A DNA stretch of 64,000 nt from NCBI RefSeq assembly GCF_002155685.1, contig NZ_MUYK01000002.1:310001-374000 (forward strand), given 5' to 3'. This document shows, piece after piece, positions 49,464 through 57,786 of the stretch. This DNA comes from Erythrobacter colymbi. GTDB lineage: Bacteria; Pseudomonadota; Alphaproteobacteria; Sphingomonadales; Sphingomonadaceae. The notes beneath the pieces were generated by a model. The model had not been told where the DNA came from. It worked only from the letters and a program-made list of their open reading frames with translations, and made no database searches. The position numbers and the translations under genes were made by a program. Each line of letters begins with the position of its first letter. Position 1 is the stretch's first letter.

Positions 49464-50083
49464 GCGTCCTCCGCGCTCTCGTGCGCCTTGACCGGCTTCC
49501 ACGTCACCACGCGGTAGAGGTAGAAGGCGACGCCCACCAGCACGAGCGCGAGCACGCTCCAGCCCGCCGCCGCCTCGAACCGCGCCACCAGCGGGGCGAG
49601 CGCGCGGCCGCCCGCAAGCAGGATGCCGTTCCAGATCGCCGAGCCCAGAAAGGTGAACAGGCAGAAGCGCCACAGCTTCATATGCGCCAGTCCTGCGGGC
49701 AGCGAGACGATGGTGCGCAGGACAGGCGAGAAGCGCACCGCGAAGACGATCCCGTCGCCATACTTGCGGAAGATCCGGCGCGCGCGGGAGAACTCGTCCC
49801 ACTCGAAGGTCAGCCACCGGCCCCAGCGGTCGATCGCGCGCTTCAGCTGCGCCTCGCTCCAGCGCACGCCGATCCAGTACCAGAAGAGATTGCCCGCGAG
49901 CGTGCCCGCGGTCGCCACCAGCCACACGGTGGCGAAATGCATCTGGCCCTTGGCGACGAGCACGCCCGCGCCGCCCATGATCACCTCGGACGGGATCGGG
50001 GGGAAGACGTTCTCGGCCATCATCAGCAGGAAGATGCCGATATACCCGCCCTGGGCGAGCCATTCGAGGAGCGTGGCTGTCAT
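49460..50083 (-). CDS. DedA family membrane protein
   Basis: 207 residues with several hydrophobic helices (about 10-35, 50-72, 140-160, 173-192). Conserved DedA elements: ENVFPPIPSEVIMGGAG, WYWIGVRWSE, FRKYGDGIVFAVRFSPVLRTIVSLPAG. DedA proteins act in membrane lipid recycling and proton-motive-force balance. Family membership is clear; its lipid substrate is not. Confidence 0.9.
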   Translation of the reverse strand: MTATLLEWLAQGGYIGIFLLMMAENVFPPIPSEVIMGGAGVLVAKGQMHFATVWLVATAGTLAGNLFWYWIGVRWSEAQLKRAIDRWGRWLTFEWDEFSRARRIFRKYGDGIVFAVRFSPVLRTIVSLPAGLAHMKLWRFCLFTFLGSAIWNGILLAGGRALAPLVARFEAAAGWSVLALVLVGVAFYLYRVVTWKPVKAHESAEDA

Positions 50084-50111
50084 CGGGCGATGCGCGCCGC
50101 CCCGTGCCGGT

Positions 50112-50501
50112 TCAGCCCAGGCTGGCGGCCAGTTCGGGCCACTGCCGCAGGAGCGTCGCCATGTCGAAATACTCGCGCCATACGGCTATCTTGTCTCCGC
50201 GGAAGACGAACACGCCGTTTACCGGCAACTCCACCCATCCGGTCTCGATCCGGTGCCGGTCGAGCCTTTCGGTGAAGACCGTGTCACCTTCCACCGCGGT
50301 TCGCAGGACGACAAGATCGTTTTCGATGGTCGGAGCGAAAAACGGCTCCAGCGTCGCCTTGATCGCGGCAGGGCCGGTGACGCTGCCCATCGGCAGGTTG
50401 GTATATTCGCAGTCATCGGTGAAGTTCGTGAGCGCGCTGTCGTAGTCCTTCACCGCGACCGCGGTGATGGTGGCCCGCACGATTTCAAGCAGCTCCGGCA
50501 T
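50112..50501 (-). CDS. Limonene-1,2-epoxide hydrolase-like protein
   Basis: 129 residues of the cone-shaped NTF2-like fold. The catalytic Arg-Asp pair appears in FTERLDRH and the second Asp in AVWREYFDMAT, matching the Asp-Arg-Asp layout of limonene epoxide hydrolase, so it may be active on epoxides. Substrate unknown. A 16-bp palindrome sits 12 bases upstream of its start, indicating a dedicated regulator. Confidence 0.78.
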   Translation of the reverse strand: MPELLEIVRATITAVAVKDYDSALTNFTDDCEYTNLPMGSVTGPAAIKATLEPFFAPTIENDLVVLRTAVEGDTVFTERLDRHRIETGWVELPVNGVFVFRGDKIAVWREYFDMATLLRQWPELAASLG

Positions 50502-50512
50502 GACGCGACTCC

Positions 50513-50528
50513 TGTAGCAGATGCTACA
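50513..50528. promoter_or_regulatory. Operator-like palindrome upstream of epoxide-hydrolase-like gene
   Basis: TGTAGCA-GA-TGCTACA is an inverted repeat with 7-base perfect arms, 12-27 bases before the start codon of the minus-strand gene ending at 50501. The position fits an operator overlapping the promoter or leader. It also lies 7 bases past the gshB stop. Confidence 0.6.
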
Positions 50529-50534
50529 TGACTA

Positions 50535-51500
50535 TCACCCCGCCTTCATCGCCGCAACCCGCCGCTCGATCGCGTCCCAGATCAGGCCCGCGGTATCGGT
50601 ACCGTTGAAGCGGTCGATCGCCACGATGCCTGTGGGGGACGTAACGTTGATCTCGGTGAGCCAATGCCCGCCGATCACGTCGATCCCGACGAAGGTGAGG
50701 CCGAGGCGCTTCAGGTCCGGCCCCAGCGCATCGCAGATTTCTTGCTCGCGCTCCGTGAGCTGCGTCGGCTGCGCGGAGCCGCCCATCGCCAGGTTGCTCC
50801 GGAATTCTCCTTCCCCGGGCACGCGGTTGATCGCGCCTGCGACCTCGCCATCGACCAGCACGATGCGCTTGTCGCCCTGCGCAACCTCGGGGAGGAAGGG
50901 CTGGACCATGTGCGGCTCGGGCCAGGTCTGGTTGAACACCTCGAACAGCGCGGTGAGGTTCTCGCCGTTCTCGCCGATGCGGAAGATCGCCTTGCCGCCA
51001 TTGCCGTGGATCGGCTTGACCACGATCGCGCCGTGCTTCGCCATGAAGCGCCGCACCTCGTCCACGCTGCGCGTCACCAGCGTCGGCGGCATGAAGCGGC
51101 GGTAGTTGAGCACCATCACCTTTTCAGGGCTGTTGCGCACGTTCGCCGGATCGTTGACCACCAGCGTCTCCTTGCCGATCCGTTCGAGCAGGTGGGTGGC
51201 GGTGATGTAGCCCATGTGGAACGGCGGGTCCTGCCGCATCAGCACCACATCGACATCCCGCCCGAGATCGAGCCGCACCTGCTCACCGCGGGTGAAGTGG
51301 TCGCCCTCGACCCGCTGCACCGTCACCGGATAGGCATGGGCGAAGAGGCGGTCATCCTCGTCGAGCGTCAGGCTTTCGACGTGGTATTCATAGACCGTGT
51401 AGCCGCGCGCCTGAGCTGCGAGCATCAGCGCGAAGGAACTGTCGCCGGCGATCTTGATGCTGTCGATGGGGTCCATCTGGACGGCTACGCGCAAGGTCAT
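50535..51500 (-). CDS. gshB: Glutathione synthetase
   Basis: 321 residues of the ATP-grasp fold. VQMDPIDSIKIAGDSSFALML at the N-terminus, HFTRG and MRQDPPFHMGYI, then the ATP-grasp region (IVVKPIHGNGGKAIFRIG) and C-terminal FVGIDVIGGHWLTEINVTSP. It joins gamma-glutamylcysteine and glycine. gshA is not in the window. Confidence 0.95.
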   Translation of the reverse strand: MTLRVAVQMDPIDSIKIAGDSSFALMLAAQARGYTVYEYHVESLTLDEDDRLFAHAYPVTVQRVEGDHFTRGEQVRLDLGRDVDVVLMRQDPPFHMGYITATHLLERIGKETLVVNDPANVRNSPEKVMVLNYRRFMPPTLVTRSVDEVRRFMAKHGAIVVKPIHGNGGKAIFRIGENGENLTALFEVFNQTWPEPHMVQPFLPEVAQGDKRIVLVDGEVAGAINRVPGEGEFRSNLAMGGSAQPTQLTEREQEICDALGPDLKRLGLTFVGIDVIGGHWLTEINVTSPTGIVAIDRFNGTDTAGLIWDAIERRVAAMKAG

Positions 51501-51518
51501 TCATTCACTCCGGAAGGG

Positions 51519-51896
51519 TCAGCCGAAAGGCATCCATGCGTTCTCGATGTGGGTCGGCTTGCGGCCGGGTGCAAGCAGGATGACATCGATGCGGATATCC
51601 TCGCCTGCGGTCGCATAGTCCTGCCACACCAGTTCGACCGCGGCGGCCACGCGGGCTAGGCGGCGTTCGTCGATGGCGTCGCCGAGGCTGGCCGAGCGGG
51701 CGCGCCACTTGACCTCGACGAAGGCGACGAGGCCGGTCTTCTTCGCGACGAGGTCGATCTCGCCCGCCTTGGTCTTCACCCGCTCGGCCATGATCCGCCA
51801 GCCCTGTTGGGCGAGGAACATCGCCGCTTCGGCCTCGCCCTCGCGGCCGCGCTGGTCGGCGGCGTGGCGCTCCTCGGGGGTGCGGGGCGCGCTCAT
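51519..51896 (-). CDS. yraN: YraN family endonuclease-like protein
   Basis: 125 residues (UPF0102). REGEAEAAMFLAQQGW, then a restriction-endonuclease-like core GEIDLVAKKTGLVAFVEVKWR with the D...ExK metal-binding pattern. Biochemical function in bacteria is poorly defined. It overlaps rsmI by 4 bases, an association seen in many genomes. Confidence 0.92.
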   Translation of the reverse strand: MSAPRTPEERHAADQRGREGEAEAAMFLAQQGWRIMAERVKTKAGEIDLVAKKTGLVAFVEVKWRARSASLGDAIDERRLARVAAAVELVWQDYATAGEDIRIDVILLAPGRKPTHIENAWMPFG

Positions 51897-52765
51897 TCGC
51901 CCTTGAGTTCGAGCGCGCGGGCATAGAGCGTGGCGCGGTCGATCCCGGTCGCTTTCGCCACGACCCCCGCGGCCTTCCCCGGCCCCGCTTCGGCCAGCGC
52001 GGCTTTCAGGAGCGCGTCGGTATCGAGCACCGGGGCCTCGCTCTCAGTCGGCGGGCCGACCAGCAGCACAATCTCGCCCTTGGGAGGATGTGCGGCATAA
52101 TGCTCCGCGAGCGCTGCGGCGGTGCCGGTGCGGCATTCCTCGTGGAGTTTGGTAAGCTCGCGCGCCACCGCCACCTCGCGGTCCGGCCACAGCGCGGCGA
52201 TGGCGACCAGCGACTTTTCGAGCCGCGGGGCGGTCTCGTAGAACACCAGCGTCGCGGCAACCCCCGCCAGCTCTTCAAGCGACTGCTGGCGCGCCTTGTC
52301 CTTCGCCGGCAGGAAGCCCGCGAACAGAAAGCGGTCGGACGGCAGGCCCGCCATCGCCAGCGCCGAGACCGCCGCGCAGGCACCGGGAATGCTCGTCACC
52401 ATCACGCCCGCCGCCCGCGCCTCGCGTACCAGGCGATAGCCCGGGTCCGAGACCAGCGGCGTGCCTGCATCCGACACCAGCACGACCGGCGCCTGCCTCG
52501 CCTCGTCGATCACCCGGGCGCGCACTTCGGGGGGCGCGTGATCGTCGAGTCGCTGGAGCCTTGCCTTGATTCCGTAATGTTTCAGCAGCTTGCCGGTGAC
52601 CCGCGTGTCCTCGCAGGCGATCAGCGCCGCGCCTTGCAGCACCGCCAGCGCGCGCAGGGTGATGTCGCCAAGATTGCCAATCGGGGTCGCAAGGATATAC
52701 AGCCCAGGTACGGGTTCCCACGCGGGAAGGGATGGAAGCGCCTCGGATCTCACAAGCCCCGCCAT
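51893..52765 (-). CDS. rsmI: 16S rRNA (cytidine1402-2'-O)-methyltransferase RsmI
   Basis: 290 residues, start at MAGLVRSEA; longer open frame upstream is a shadow of the divergent lipoprotein gene. GLYILATPIGNLGDITLRAL, CEDTRVTGKLLKHYGI, VSDAGTPLVSDPGYRLV and GPPTE. It methylates C1402 in the ribosomal decoding centre. The lipoprotein LpoA-like gene diverges after 26 bases, an arrangement that also occurs in many other bacteria. Confidence 0.94.
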   Translation of the reverse strand: MAGLVRSEALPSLPAWEPVPGLYILATPIGNLGDITLRALAVLQGAALIACEDTRVTGKLLKHYGIKARLQRLDDHAPPEVRARVIDEARQAPVVLVSDAGTPLVSDPGYRLVREARAAGVMVTSIPGACAAVSALAMAGLPSDRFLFAGFLPAKDKARQQSLEELAGVAATLVFYETAPRLEKSLVAIAALWPDREVAVARELTKLHEECRTGTAAALAEHYAAHPPKGEIVLLVGPPTESEAPVLDTDALLKAALAEAGPGKAAGVVAKATGIDRATLYARALELKGE

Positions 52766-52791
52766 GGCGCACGACTGAGGGGTCGGCAAGA

Positions 52792-53994
52792 ATGAAGCTT
52801 CGGGATCGCACAGATTGGATGGCTGCGTCGGTTGCGGCGGGCCGGTATCTGCGGGCGCGCAACATGGCGCTGGCAGGTGCCGCGCTGATGGCGGCAGGGT
52901 GTGCGGTCGTCCCCAAGACCGCGCCGCCACCCACCGCGCCCGCCCCCGCGCCCGAGCCCTCGGCAACCGCGCTGCCGACCGACACCGGCCGTCACCGCAT
53001 CGCGCTGCTGGTGCCGCTCGCGGGCGATACCGCGCCGGTCGGCCAGTCGATCGCCAATGCGACGACGATGGCGCTGCTCGACACCAGTGCCGACAATCTG
53101 CGCATCACCACCTATGACACCTCCGAAGGCATCGCGACCGCGGCGAGAAAAGCGATTGCCGACGGGAACAAGCTGATCCTCGGCCCGCTCACCGCGGATG
53201 CCGTGCCTACGGTGCAGGCCGCCGCCCGCCCCGCCAATGTGCCGGTGATCGCCTTCGCCAACGATGCCTCGGTCGCCAGCGCCGATGTCTTCGTGATCGG
53301 CCACCTGCCCGAACAGTCGATCCGCCGCTCGGTCGCCTATGCTCGCGGCAAGGGCGCGGCCAAGTTCGCGGTGCTCGCGCCCGAGGGCGACTATGGCACC
53401 CGCGCACTCTCCGCTCTCGAGAACGCGCTGCGCGATTACGGCGGGGCGCTGGTGCGCAAGGAGAGCTATGCGCGCGGCAACACCTCGATCGTCAGTGCGG
53501 CGAGCCGGCTCCGGGCAGCGGGTGGCTACGACACCGTGCTCGTCGCCGACAGCCCGCGTCTCGGGATCGATGCGGCAGGCGAACTCAACAAGAGCGCCCG
53601 CAACCGCACCCGCATCCTCGGCACCGAGTTGTGGAGCGGGGATTCGACCCTCGCCCGCACGCCTGCGCTGAACGGCGCGCTGTTCTCGGCGGTTTCCGAC
53701 CAGCGCTACAAGCGCTTTGCCGACAGCTATGCCGCCCGCTTCGGCAGCCAGCCCTACCGCGTGGCGACGCTGGGTTACGACGCCGTGCTGCTGACCTTGC
53801 GCGTGGCGCGCGACTGGAAGGTCGGCTCGCCCTTCCCCAGAAAGGCGCTTTACGACAAGGGCGGCTTTCTCGGGGTCGACGGCGCCTTCCGCTTCATGCC
53901 CAACGGCGTGATCGAGCGGGCGCTGGAAGTGCGCGAGGTCAAGGCCGGGGAAGTGGTCGCGGTCGATCCGGCACCGGCGGGCTTCGGCGGTTGA
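52792..53994 (+). CDS. LpoA-like penicillin-binding protein activator lipoprotein
   Basis: 400 residues from the ATG at 52792; alternative starts at 52819 and 52864 would give shorter leaders. A lipobox (LMAAGC, Cys about residue 37) follows a basic leader. After a Pro-rich linker comes a periplasmic-binding-protein-like fold (RHRIALLVPLAGDTAPVGQS and LILGPLTADAVPTVQ). This layout and adjacency to rsmI and yraN are those of LpoA, which activates PBP1A, though only the C-terminal half of E. coli LpoA is represented. Confidence 0.85.
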   Translation: MKLRDRTDWMAASVAAGRYLRARNMALAGAALMAAGCAVVPKTAPPPTAPAPAPEPSATALPTDTGRHRIALLVPLAGDTAPVGQSIANATTMALLDTSADNLRITTYDTSEGIATAARKAIADGNKLILGPLTADAVPTVQAAARPANVPVIAFANDASVASADVFVIGHLPEQSIRRSVAYARGKGAAKFAVLAPEGDYGTRALSALENALRDYGGALVRKESYARGNTSIVSAASRLRAAGGYDTVLVADSPRLGIDAAGELNKSARNRTRILGTELWSGDSTLARTPALNGALFSAVSDQRYKRFADSYAARFGSQPYRVATLGYDAVLLTLRVARDWKVGSPFPRKALYDKGGFLGVDGAFRFMPNGVIERALEVREVKAGEVVAVDPAPAGFGG

Positions 53995-54014
53995 GTAAAA
54001 CACCCGGGGGTGGC

Positions 54015-54044
54015 TTGTGAGGCGCAAGGCTGCGCCCCTATAAG
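54015..54044 (+). promoter_or_regulatory. Candidate parE promoter with operator-like spacer palindrome
   Basis: TTGTGA, an 18-base spacer and TATAAG lie just before parE, so the start point would be only a few bases upstream of the ATG at 54054 and the mRNA nearly leaderless. Inside the spacer GGCGCA-AGGC-TGCGCC is an inverted repeat of 6 bases. It could be an operator or hairpin. Confidence 0.45.
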
Positions 54045-54053
54045 CTCCGCCTT

Positions 54054-56054
54054 ATGGCCGCATCCGACCCCGACGATCTCTTCGCCAACACCCCCACCTC
54101 CAGCGGCGATTACAACGCGTCCGCCATCGAGGTGCTCGAGGGGCTTGAGCCCGTGCGCCGCCGTCCGGGCATGTATATCGGCGGCACCGACGACCGCGCC
54201 TATCACCACCTCGCCGCCGAAGTGCTCGACAACTCGATGGACGAGGCGGTCGCGGGCCACGCGACCCGCATCGAGGTGCGGCTCGATGAAGGCAACCGTC
54301 TGACCATCACCGACAACGGGCGCGGGATGCCGGTCGACGAGCACCCCAAGTTCCCGGGCAAGTCCACGCTCGAGGTGATCCTCTCGACCCTGCACTCGGG
54401 CGGCAAGTTCTCCGGCAAGGCCTACGCCACCAGCGGCGGCCTTCACGGGGTGGGCGTGAGCGTGGTCAACGCTCTGTCCTCCTTCACGCGGGTCGAGGTC
54501 GCGCGCGACAAGCAGCTCTATGCGCAGGAATTCTCGCGCGGGGTCACACAAGGCCCGCTCCAGGTGCTCGGCGCCGCGCCCAATCGCCGCGGCACGGCCG
54601 TCACCTTCGTCCCCGACACCGAAATCTTCGGCGACCGCAGTTTCAACCCCAAGCGCCTGTTCAAGCTCGCGCGCTCCAAGGCCTATCTCTTCGCGGGCGT
54701 CGAGATCCGCTGGAAATGCGCGCCCTCGCTCGCATCCGAGGAGGTGCCGGCCGAGGCCGTGTTCAAGTTCCCCGGCGGGTTGGCCGATCACCTCGCCGAA
54801 CAGATCGGCACGCGCGAATGTGTCACCGCCCAGCCCTTTGCCGGCTCGCAGGACTTTCCGGTGGTGGACGACATTCCGCAGGGCCGGGTCGAATGGGCGC
54901 TCGCCTGGCCGCTCTATTCGGACGGCTCGACCAGCTGGTATTGCAACACCGTGCCCACCCCCGATGGCGGCACCCACGAACAAGGCCTGCGCACCGCGCT
55001 CACTCGCGCCTTGCGGGCTTTCGGCGAGCTCGTCGGGCAGAAGAAGGCCAAGGATATCACCGCCGACGACGTGATGACCGGCTGCGAGGTCATGCTCAGC
55101 GTCTTCATCCGCGATCCGCAGTTCCAGTCGCAGACCAAGGACCGCCTCACCTCGCCCGAGGCTGCGCGCCTCGTCGAGAACGCGGTGCGCGACCATTTCG
55201 ACCATTTCCTCACCGACAACATGGAGCGCGGGAAGGCGCTGCTCGGCGAAGTGATGGAGCGCATGGACGAGCGCCTCAAGCGCAAGGCCGAACGCGAGAT
55301 CAAGCGCAAGACCGCGACCAACGCCAAGAAGCTGCGCCTGCCCGGCAAGCTCACCGATTGTTCGGGCGAAGGCGGGCGCGAGACCGAGCTGTTCATCGTC
55401 GAAGGCGACAGCGCGGGCGGCAGTGCCAAGCAGGCGCGCGACCGCAAATCGCAGGCAATCCTGCCGATCCGCGGCAAGATCCTCAACGTCGCCAGCGCCA
55501 CCGCCGACAAGATCCGCGCCAACAGCGAAATCGCCGACCTGATCCTCGCGATGGGCTGCGGCACGCGCAAGGACTGCAATGCCGACAACCTGCGCTACGA
55601 CCGCATCATCATCATGACCGACGCGGACGTCGACGGCGCGCATATCGCGACGCTATTGATGACCTTCTTCTTCCAGGAAATGCCCGAGATCGTGCGGCGC
55701 GGCCACCTGTTCCTCGCCCAGCCCCCGCTCTACCGCCTCACCGCCGGCAAGGAGAGCCGCTACGCCCGCGACGACGCGCACCGGGCCGAGCTGGAAGCGA
55801 CCGTGTTCAAGGGCAAGAAGGTCGAGGTCAGCCGCTTCAAGGGCCTCGGCGAAATGAACCCGCAGCAATTGCGCGAGACGACGATGGCGCCCGAGACGCG
55901 CGGGCTGATCCGCATCACGCTCCCGGCGGAATACGAACAGCGCGCCAGCGTCGCGCGGCTTGTCGACGAGCTGATGGGCCGCAACCCCGAGCACCGCTTC
56001 AACTTCATCCAGAACCGCGCGGGCGACGTCGACCGCGATCTGATCGACGCCTAA
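54054..56054 (+). CDS. parE: DNA topoisomerase IV subunit B
   Basis: 666 residues. GHKL ATPase with EVLDNSMDEAVAGHA and GRGMPVDEHPK, the transducer domain, then TOPRIM with the EGDSAGGSAKQARDR motif and MTDADVDGAHI (metal-binding Asp residues), and PLYRLTAGK. The length is close to ParE and well below that of GyrB, and the missing C-terminal insert supports ParE. Decatenates chromosomes with ParC, not present here. Confidence 0.94.
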   Translation: MAASDPDDLFANTPTSSGDYNASAIEVLEGLEPVRRRPGMYIGGTDDRAYHHLAAEVLDNSMDEAVAGHATRIEVRLDEGNRLTITDNGRGMPVDEHPKFPGKSTLEVILSTLHSGGKFSGKAYATSGGLHGVGVSVVNALSSFTRVEVARDKQLYAQEFSRGVTQGPLQVLGAAPNRRGTAVTFVPDTEIFGDRSFNPKRLFKLARSKAYLFAGVEIRWKCAPSLASEEVPAEAVFKFPGGLADHLAEQIGTRECVTAQPFAGSQDFPVVDDIPQGRVEWALAWPLYSDGSTSWYCNTVPTPDGGTHEQGLRTALTRALRAFGELVGQKKAKDITADDVMTGCEVMLSVFIRDPQFQSQTKDRLTSPEAARLVENAVRDHFDHFLTDNMERGKALLGEVMERMDERLKRKAEREIKRKTATNAKKLRLPGKLTDCSGEGGRETELFIVEGDSAGGSAKQARDRKSQAILPIRGKILNVASATADKIRANSEIADLILAMGCGTRKDCNADNLRYDRIIIMTDADVDGAHIATLLMTFFFQEMPEIVRRGHLFLAQPPLYRLTAGKESRYARDDAHRAELEATVFKGKKVEVSRFKGLGEMNPQQLRETTMAPETRGLIRITLPAEYEQRASVARLVDELMGRNPEHRFNFIQNRAGDVDRDLIDA

Positions 56055-56064
56055 CGGGGGACAC

Positions 56065-56676
56065 ATGCGCGCTATCCTGCTGGCAATGGCTGGTCTGTTG
56101 TTCACGGCCGTCCCCCTCGCCCATGCACAGGACGCGCCGCCGCCGGCCGCGCAGCAGGCGCCGGTGACCGCGCGGCTCTCCAAGGTGGTGCTCGATATCG
56201 AGAACGCCGGCACCACCGGCTCGGTCAAGGGCGGGACGTGGTGCGTCTCGAACGACAAGTTCACGTGGTACGGCTTCAGCAACCGCGACATCGCGCAGGA
56301 ATCCTACCAGTGGCGCTTCGCCAAGGCGATGGAGGGCACGAAGTTCAAGGTTCTCGACGGCTCGAAGAACCTCTTCGCCAACCAGGACGATCAGGGCGGC
56401 GGGGATTATCTGGTCGGGGTGATCATGCTGCCGCGCACGGTGGACATCTGCCTGACCAACGGCGCCCGGATCAAGGGCCGGGTGGTGTCGGATATCGAAT
56501 TCCAGCTGTTCGACAACGCTTCGAAGCAGGTGGTTCACAAGGCGACCTATTCGGGCACCGCCGAATATCCCAAGTTCCGCGCCGATGCGGACCTCGGCAC
56601 GCTGCTGGCCGATGCTTTCGCCGATGCCGCGAAGAAATTCGCCGCCGATCCCGCCGTCCTCGCCCTCGCCCCGTGA
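56065..56676 (+). CDS. Secreted protein of unknown function
   Basis: 203 residues with a signal peptide ending near AHAQ (about residue 22), then a Pro/Gln-rich linker and one globular domain (VTARLSKVVLDIENAGTTGS onward; YLVGVIMLPRTVDICLTNG). Two cysteines may form a disulfide. Stop overlaps the start of the following membrane protein gene (GTGA). It follows parE by 10 bases, so it may be cotranscribed. No family recognised. Confidence 0.75.
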   Translation: MRAILLAMAGLLFTAVPLAHAQDAPPPAAQQAPVTARLSKVVLDIENAGTTGSVKGGTWCVSNDKFTWYGFSNRDIAQESYQWRFAKAMEGTKFKVLDGSKNLFANQDDQGGGDYLVGVIMLPRTVDICLTNGARIKGRVVSDIEFQLFDNASKQVVHKATYSGTAEYPKFRADADLGTLLADAFADAAKKFAADPAVLALAP

Positions 56677-57050
56677 ACGGGGACGAGGAGGCGATCCGGC
56701 CTGACGCGGCCGAGGGCGACATAATGGCGGGCGACCGCCGCCTCGCGCGCCCGGACACGGCCCTGCCCGACTGGCACATGCCCGATGCCTCCTACCGCCC
56801 CGTCCCGATTGCGTGGTTCGCGGCGGCCTTCCTCATCCAGATGATCGTGCTCTTCGTGTTGTTCGTGGTGCTGCTCGGCAACTCGGGCTGGGTCACGATC
56901 GTCATGGCGAGCATCGCGACGCTCGCGATCGGCGGGTGGACGTGGGAGCGGGGGATGAAGGATGCAGGGCCAGCGTGGCAGATTGCGACTCTGGTGATGC
57001 TGGCGCTGCAATGGGCCTTCGTCAGCCTCGGCGCGGCAGCACGGCTCTGA
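56673..57050 (+). CDS. Small membrane protein, three predicted helices
   Basis: 125 residues from a GTG overlapping the previous stop. A polar N-terminal 45 residues precede three hydrophobic segments (about 46-68, 71-90 with ILMV, and 104-122). No conserved motif is recognised; the N-terminal region is charged and presumably cytoplasmic. Function unknown. Confidence 0.65.
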   Translation: MNGDEEAIRPDAAEGDIMAGDRRLARPDTALPDWHMPDASYRPVPIAWFAAAFLIQMIVLFVLFVVLLGNSGWVTIVMASIATLAIGGWTWERGMKDAGPAWQIATLVMLALQWAFVSLGAAARL

Positions 57051-57060
57051 TCCGACCGGA

Positions 57061-57077
57061 TTGTGCTTCGCGCACAA
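57061..57077 (+). terminator. Short hairpin after the membrane-protein gene
   Basis: TTGTGC-TTCGC-GCACAA is a 6-base perfect inverted repeat with a 5-base loop, 10 bases after the stop at 57050. There is no U-tract, so terminator function is tentative. Confidence 0.35.
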
Positions 57078-57159
57078 CGTGTTGCATTTCGTTCATTGCG
57101 CATGCAGCCAAGCAGGCGCATTTTCCCACATAGTATAAGAAAACAACGGGAGGGGACGA

Positions 57160-57738
57160 ATGACACATCGCACGATGATCCGTGCCGGATTGCTCGCAGG
57201 GCTTGCCGCTAGTTTCGCCGGAGGGCTGACGGTAGCCGCCGCGCAGGAAGGGCGATCCGCTTCACCCGCCACACTCGATCTGGGGACCGGGGCCGATGGC
57301 GCGGCCAGCGGGACGATCGAGGTGCAGTCGTTCTCGTGGGGGGTGAGCCAGACTCCCAGCACGATCAAGGGCCGCGCGGCGGCACCTTCCTCGTCCTCCA
57401 GCTGCCCGGCGAGCACCGATGCCGCGCGGTGGAAGGCTCCCGAACTCAATTCGACCAGTGACCGCACCGCCGCACCCCCGTCCCTGCCGCCCGGGGTGGC
57501 GTGCGTCTATGTCATCACCGCGCGCGAGGCGGGATCGGGCATGGCCACGGGCCGCAAGGGCTGGGACGGCTGCGTCAAGGGCAAGCACATTGCACAGGCG
57601 CAGATCGTCCACCGCGATCTCGCCTACCGCCTGACCAATGCCGAGGTGGTCGAATGTGCCGCCAACGGCGTGGTGCTCTCCTTTCAGAGCGCCTCGGTCG
57701 CTCCGGCACCGGCGGGCGTGAAGCACGAATACCACTGA
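57160..57738 (+). CDS. Sec-exported Hcp-like protein 1
   Basis: 192 residues with a signal peptide (about 1-29, VAAAQ). The segment IEVQSFSWGVSQ (about 53-64) and GCVKGKHIAQAQIVHRD (about 137-153) with YRLTNAEVVECAANGVVLSF resemble the first strand and the C-terminal half of the Hcp/T6SS tube family. Four cysteines (C82, C115, C138, C166) match those of the next gene. Strong GGGAGGGG ribosome binding site. No T6SS genes are nearby, so the resemblance is to a fold rather than evidence of a secretion system. Confidence 0.7.
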   Translation: MTHRTMIRAGLLAGLAASFAGGLTVAAAQEGRSASPATLDLGTGADGAASGTIEVQSFSWGVSQTPSTIKGRAAAPSSSSSCPASTDAARWKAPELNSTSDRTAAPPSLPPGVACVYVITAREAGSGMATGRKGWDGCVKGKHIAQAQIVHRDLAYRLTNAEVVECAANGVVLSFQSASVAPAPAGVKHEYH

Positions 57739-57786
57739 GGATGCACTTGCCGACATGAAAGCCGGACAACACGAGGAGTTGGTTCG

